A stretch of 18,802 bases of DNA from JAAUQA01 sp036351435 (GTDB lineage Bacteria; Pseudomonadota; Gammaproteobacteria; Competibacterales; Competibacteraceae), in the NCBI GenBank assembly GCA_036351435.1, contig JAZBPA010000156.1, positions 1 through 18,802 of the forward strand, given 5' to 3'. How positions within the stretch are numbered: position 1 is the stretch's first letter; each line of letters opens with the position of its first letter. A model generated the notes under the pieces. That model was given only the letters and a program-made list of their open reading frames with translations, had not been told where the DNA came from and searched no databases. Below are positions 15,497-18,802 of the stretch, one piece after another. The translations under genes and the position numbers were made by a program.

Positions 15497-16114
15497 CTAG
15501 CCGCGGATTTTTACCTGAGTACCGATGCGTACCCATTTAGCGAGGCGTTCGATTTGGGCATTATCCAAGGCGATACAGCCAGCAGTCCAATTAAAGTATT
15601 CGTGGACTTCGGGATCGCCGGCACCGACGCCATGAATACCGATCTGACCACCCAGTGGGGTATTCTGGGGCGGAGTTTTACCCTGTTCCAGGGCATTGAT
15701 AATACGGCTATAGGTTGCCGTATTGATACGACCCTGTTGATAAGCACGGTCGGCATATTCCCGATTAGGGTAATCCAAGCCGAAAAACAGCTTAAAGCGG
15801 CTCCTCGGATTCACCCAGCCGACTCGGAAGGTGCCCACGGGAGTGATCTCATCGCCGCGTTGGTGTTTAATCCCTGCACCCCGAATCCCCAAGGCAATAT
15901 TATCGAAAACTTCTAAAGTACGGTTGCCTTTCATCACGGTTAAGGTGTCCGCCTTGGCGTCTACCAATAACCAGGGTTCAGCGGGTACGCCGAGCTTGGG
16001 CTTGGCTGGGGGCAGCGGTGGGGAGACAGCTACCGTTCCGCTTTGTGGCACAGCGCAAGCCGCTAAAAAACCAGCAAAAATCAACAGAACAACAATGCGG
16101 GTTGGGTTACTCAT
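15497..16114 (-). CDS. L,D-transpeptidase (YkuD domain), lipoprotein
   Basis: A 205-aa protein with a lipoprotein signal peptide: lipobox L-A-A-C20, followed by Ala-Val rather than Asp, so an outer-membrane location is expected. A Pro-rich linker (about 31-45) leads to a YkuD domain (about 47-204). The catalytic signature is H161-G-V-G and T-A-G-C180-I-A-L, with Cys180 as nucleophile. The more familiar S-x-G-C-I-R form has Ala at the Arg position here, which also occurs in YkuD subfamilies. Such enzymes make 3-3 crosslinks or attach lipoproteins to peptidoglycan. The next gene downstream is an Lpp/OprI-like lipoprotein ending in Lys, a natural candidate substrate. The ATG at 16114 has only a weak ribosome site. 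An erfK/ybiS-type name is not justified by sequence alone. Confidence 0.9.
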   Translation of the reverse strand: MSNPTRIVVLLIFAGFLAACAVPQSGTVAVSPPLPPAKPKLGVPAEPWLLVDAKADTLTVMKGNRTLEVFDNIALGIRGAGIKHQRGDEITPVGTFRVGWVNPRSRFKLFFGLDYPNREYADRAYQQGRINTATYSRIINALEQGKTPPQNTPLGGQIGIHGVGAGDPEVHEYFNWTAGCIALDNAQIERLAKWVRIGTQVKIRG

Positions 16115-16192
16115 TGTTCAATTTCATTCCAGTTTCACGTCGGAGAGCTGAGATTTGGATAATATTATTGCAAGGAAAATCACGGATGGGAA

Positions 16193-17026
16193 TCAGTGCA
16201 ACAGCTCAACTTTGAGTTGAATACGGCGTTGCTCCTGGCGGCTTGCATTACTGTAATCGGTTAATGCACGGGTTCGCGCGCTGCTTTGCTCATTACTGGC
16301 ACCGATTTCCAACCATTCCCCTAGCCGTCCTGTAACCGTTGTATACATACTATGAGTCTCAATTTGCCCGCCGAATCCCTCGCGTTGGCGGTTAGGTGAG
16401 ACCTCCAAAGTCACGCGATTGCCATGTAAGCGCGGGCGAACATAAAACCCACTGGTCAGCGGTTGATAATAGGTCGTGGAATACTCACGTCGGCCCGCGC
16501 CATCACGAACTGTGTAGCGTTCTTGGCGGGGCACTTGCGCGCCGACTTGGATATAGGCCTCACCACCGTCCAAAACCTGCACTTGTTGGGCGATCCGTTC
16601 ATTCCGCCGGCGATGATCGCTGTCAATACCTAGCTGCACTCCTTGGCCGGGAACGCCACGACCAATTTCCACCCGTCCGTGGCTTCCCAAGTCTACCGCT
16701 CCCGACCATTCGCCTGCGCTACGGTCACGTTCAGTTTGACCTAACTGTCTGACACTGATTAATAAACTGTGTCGTGGTGTGTCCAGCTGATTCACGACCG
16801 CTTGAATTTGTTCAAGCAGCCGTGGTGTTGTTCGTACAATAAGCTGACTACCGCGCCCGGTGACTACGCCTTGCCCTTGTAGCACTGGGCGTAACATCGG
16901 AATTATTTCTTCTGCGCTACGGTGGCGTAGTTCGATAATCTCCAGACTGTTTGCCCAGGTCGGTAATGCGATGAAAGACAAACCAATTAACCAAAGCCTA
17001 AGCCAATAGCTGGACAAGGAAAGCAT
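16193..17026 (-). CDS. Stand-alone secretin-like periplasmic protein (NolW/N1 domain plus partial secretin fold)
   Basis: A 277-aa exported protein with a signal peptide (1-26, ending T-W-A-N-S). Residues about 28-84 match the secretin N1/NolW domain: I-I-E-L-R-H-R-S-A-E-E-I-I-P-M-L, then G-S-Q-L-I-V-R-T-T and Q-L-D-T-P. After an Arg/Gly-rich segment (about 95-140), residues about 143-240 resemble part of the secretin beta-domain: G-E-A-Y-I-Q-V-G-A-Q-V-P and F-Y-V-R-P-R-L-x-G-N-R-V-T-L-E-V. The protein is far shorter than GspD or PilQ (over 600 aa) and lacks the usual V-P-x-L-G-D-I-P gate region, so a normal secretion pore is doubtful. No type II secretion or pilus genes are adjacent. GGGAG lies 9 nt before GTG 17029 and 12 nt before ATG 17026, so the start could be either. 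It sits 78 bp upstream of the transpeptidase. Confidence 0.75.
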   Translation of the reverse strand: MLSLSSYWLRLWLIGLSFIALPTWANSLEIIELRHRSAEEIIPMLRPVLQGQGVVTGRGSQLIVRTTPRLLEQIQAVVNQLDTPRHSLLISVRQLGQTERDRSAGEWSGAVDLGSHGRVEIGRGVPGQGVQLGIDSDHRRRNERIAQQVQVLDGGEAYIQVGAQVPRQERYTVRDGAGRREYSTTYYQPLTSGFYVRPRLHGNRVTLEVSPNRQREGFGGQIETHSMYTTVTGRLGEWLEIGASNEQSSARTRALTDYSNASRQEQRRIQLKVELLH

Positions 17027-17072
17027 CACAACACTATTCTCCCAAGGCGGTTCTGCAGCGGCATGTGTACGA

Positions 17073-17285
17073 TTACTTTCGTTTGAGATACCGATCCGAC
17101 CATTTGGCCAGCGAGTATATGGGGTAGCCGATTACCACGACGGCTAGCAAGATAAACAGAATCAGCGTCAGCCAACTCGGTAACACCGGCCAGAGGTTGC
17201 GTATGAAATACACTGCACCCCAGCCCAAACCCAGGGTAACTAACAGCGCGAATACAACAGCGCCCAGATCGCTTTTTAAAAACAT
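17073..17285 (-). CDS. Small two-helix membrane protein, unknown function
   Basis: A 70-aa protein with two hydrophobic helices (about 8-28 and 39-59) separated by a short N-L-W-P-V-L-P-S-W turn, and a basic C-terminus (K-W-S-D-R-Y-L-K-R-K) that should face the cytoplasm. I use ATG 17285; a TTG at 17306 could add seven residues, but neither start has a clear ribosome site. It lies 46 bp upstream of the secretin-like gene on the same strand and may head the envelope cluster. No family is recognised. Confidence 0.65.
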   Translation of the reverse strand: MFLKSDLGAVVFALLVTLGLGWGAVYFIRNLWPVLPSWLTLILFILLAVVVIGYPIYSLAKWSDRYLKRK

Positions 17286-17603
17286 TTTTCGACCATTGAC
17301 TGACAAAATTTAGATGCTTTATCGCAGCAAAATTACTATCTAATCTTGCTCTTCTGGTCCTGATGGGCTAAATAGGTTCACCAATCTTCCAAAAGTGTAA
17401 GCCAACCAGCATCATTTTTCCGATCCCCATTGCTTTCCCTGCCGCCTGCTTGCCCCACACCGCGTTGTGGCGTGGCAAGTTCAGCGGGGTTCTGGTTTTA
17501 CAGGTGGCGCAGAAATTGGATGACACATCCCGTCCATTCACACGGCAAGCAGTCCTACCCGGAGTGTTGCTGAAAAGATAACCAGAGCACATAACATGAT
17601 CTT
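17286..17603. other. Region without a convincing gene, upstream of the SLC13-type permease
   Basis: About 300 bp between the divergent small membrane protein and permease genes. On the minus strand it contains an open frame of 74 codons (17368-17592) with a C-x2-C pair (residues 28 and 31) and a Gly/Lys/Met-rich end. It has no ribosome site, no recognisable family, and its ATG lies only 11 bp from the permease ATG. It could be a decayed gene fragment. No clear promoter or terminator is seen here, although promoters for both flanking genes should lie in it. Confidence 0.4.
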
Positions 17604-18802
17604 ATGACTCTTGATCAAGCGCTTATCCTGATCGTTTTGTTCGGCACCTTGGGCTTGTTTATCTGGGGTCGTTGGCGGTATGACGTAGTAGCGTTGTTGG
17701 CATTGCTGGCGGTGGCTATTCTGGGCTTAGTGCCCTCTAATCTGATCTTCTCCGGTTTCGGTCACCCGGCCGTCATTACCGTAGCTGCCGTGCTGGTGAT
17801 CAGTCAAGCGTTGACCAACTCCGGGGCGGTGGAAAAAATCGGCAAAAAGCTCGCCATGTTGAGCCATCGACCGATTTCTCAAGTCGCGGCATTGACCGGG
17901 TTGGTTGCGTGTTGCTCTGCGTTTATGAATAACATCGGCGCGCTGGCGTTGTTTATGCCGTTGGCGTTACAAATGTGCCAACAAGACAACCGTCCAACTT
18001 CCGAAGTGCTGATGCCGCTCTCCTTCGGATCGCTGTTGGGCGGCTTGATGACCCTGATCGGTACCCCTCCCAATGTCATCATCGCCACTTATCGGCAGGA
18101 ATTGACCGGCGAACCCTTCGGGATGTTCGCCTTCGCGCCGGTTGGTATGGGCGTTGCTTTGATGGGCGTGGCGTTCATCTCGTTGATTGGTTGGCGGTTG
18201 CTGCCGAACCGGATGGGGGCAAAACCCGGTACTCTGTTTGATATCACCGCTTATATCACCGAAACTCGATTACCGGAAAAATCCAAACTAGTGGGTAAGG
18301 AATTGCGGGAGATTGAACGGATCGGCAAAGGCGACGTGTCCATCCTGGCTTTGGTGCGGGGTAACCGGCGGTTACTGGCTCCCGGTCAATTCGAGTTGTT
18401 GAGGGCTGATGATCTGCTGATTTTGGAAGGACACTCAGACGCGTTGAAAGCACTGGTCGTTGAAGCAGGTTTGGAAATCGGTGCGGGACAGACCGTCACA
18501 GCCGAAGATTTGAATTCGGAGCGGGTCGGTATTTTCGAGGCTGTGGTGCGACCCGGGTCACGCATTGAGGGACGCAGCGCCGCGCAAATCCAGTTGCATG
18601 AACGATTCGGCGTCAATTTAATGGCGCTATCACGGCAGGGCGAGTCCATGCGCCAACGGATCAGCCGCATCACGTTCCAGGTCGGGGATGTGCTGTTGTT
18701 ACAGGGTGAAACCAAGACCATCGCCGCCAACCTCAATCTGCTAGGCTGCCTGCCCTTGGCTCAACGCAAAATCACCTTAGGCCAGCCTCAACAACTCATG
18801 CC
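17604..18802 (+). CDS. SLC13-family permease with two RCK_C (TrkA-C) domains, partial at 3' end
   Basis: The first 399 codons of a DASS/SLC13-type anion transporter of the inner membrane, open at the window edge. About five to six N-terminal helices (1-205) contain the family signatures M-N-N-I-G-A-L (about 112-118) and I-G-T-P-P-N-V-I (about 151-158), the substrate and Na+ binding hairpins. They are followed by two cytoplasmic RCK_C domains (about 213-282 and 308-380). Family members of this layout, such as E. coli YfbS, run to about 600 aa with a second membrane half, so about 200 residues are missing. Substrates in the family include sulfate and dicarboxylates; none can be assigned here. 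ATG 17604 lacks a Shine-Dalgarno site. An ATG 8 nt earlier is out of frame and hits a stop after two further codons. Confidence 0.88.
   Translation, partial: MTLDQALILIVLFGTLGLFIWGRWRYDVVALLALLAVAILGLVPSNLIFSGFGHPAVITVAAVLVISQALTNSGAVEKIGKKLAMLSHRPISQVAALTGLVACCSAFMNNIGALALFMPLALQMCQQDNRPTSEVLMPLSFGSLLGGLMTLIGTPPNVIIATYRQELTGEPFGMFAFAPVGMGVALMGVAFISLIGWRLLPNRMGAKPGTLFDITAYITETRLPEKSKLVGKELREIERIGKGDVSILALVRGNRRLLAPGQFELLRADDLLILEGHSDALKALVVEAGLEIGAGQTVTAEDLNSERVGIFEAVVRPGSRIEGRSAAQIQLHERFGVNLMALSRQGESMRQRISRITFQVGDVLLLQGETKTIAANLNLLGCLPLAQRKITLGQPQQLM

Noticed and set aside
16107..16127. Six-codon reading frame overlapping the transpeptidase start
   Set aside because: It is too short to judge and has no ribosome site; chance occurrence is likely.
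17584..17603. Possible TTGCTG/CATAAC promoter just before the permease ATG
   Set aside because: Only three of six -35 matches, and it would give an almost leaderless transcript; too weak to list.
17610..17619. CTTGATCAAG palindrome resembling FNR half-sites
   Set aside because: It lacks the 4-bp spacer and lies inside the permease coding start.

Overview
The window looks like chromosomal DNA of a Gammaproteobacterium with roughly balanced base composition. The main pointers are a full-length single-chain PurL (1292 aa), an Lpp/OprI-type lipoprotein, a Tat-exported MsrP, a Kef-type antiporter and a large MscS-family channel. The species cannot be told from sequence alone. I see no IS element, CRISPR array, prophage, rRNA or tRNA, and gene density is normal for a housekeeping chromosome.

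Left part (1-2960). The C-terminus of an FGGY sugar kinase is followed by a PchB-like chorismate mutase. Convergent to it is a short-form hybrid cluster protein (hcp). Hcp is divergent from a Crp/Fnr-family regulator. Between the two start codons lies a perfect TTGAT-N4-ATCAA palindrome, placed about 42-45 bp upstream of a plausible hcp start site. The regulator carries the E-x-x-S-R recognition helix expected to read such a site, so this looks like a compact nitrosative or low-oxygen stress module.

Centre-left (2961-10572, all minus strand). In transcription order: msrP (periplasmic methionine sulfoxide reductase, with no msrQ beside it), a Kef-like K+/H+ antiporter whose first 30 bp are tandemly duplicated, an MscK-like channel, a six-cysteine secreted protein whose start overlaps the channel stop (TAATG), and a PLP aminotransferase. 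The antiporter, channel and secreted-protein genes are packed tightly enough to be an operon for ion and turgor control.

Centre (10573-14954). A 259-bp divergent region carries a good sigma70-like promoter with an operator-like dyad at its predicted start point. It drives a 67-aa acidic protein, which converges on purL.

Right part (15020-18802). A minus-strand envelope cluster reads: a two-TM protein, a stand-alone secretin-like periplasmic protein, a lipoprotein L,D-transpeptidase, and an Lpp/OprI-like lipoprotein ending in lysine, closed by a clear intrinsic terminator. The transpeptidase beside a putative peptidoglycan-anchored lipoprotein suggests enzyme and substrate. A 300-bp region with no convincing gene separates this cluster from a plus-strand SLC13-type permease with two RCK_C domains, cut by the window end.

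Nothing amounts to a clearly new system. The best leads are the hcp/regulator circuit, the duplicated antiporter start, the antiporter-channel-secreted protein operon, and the transpeptidase/lipoprotein/secretin-like cluster.
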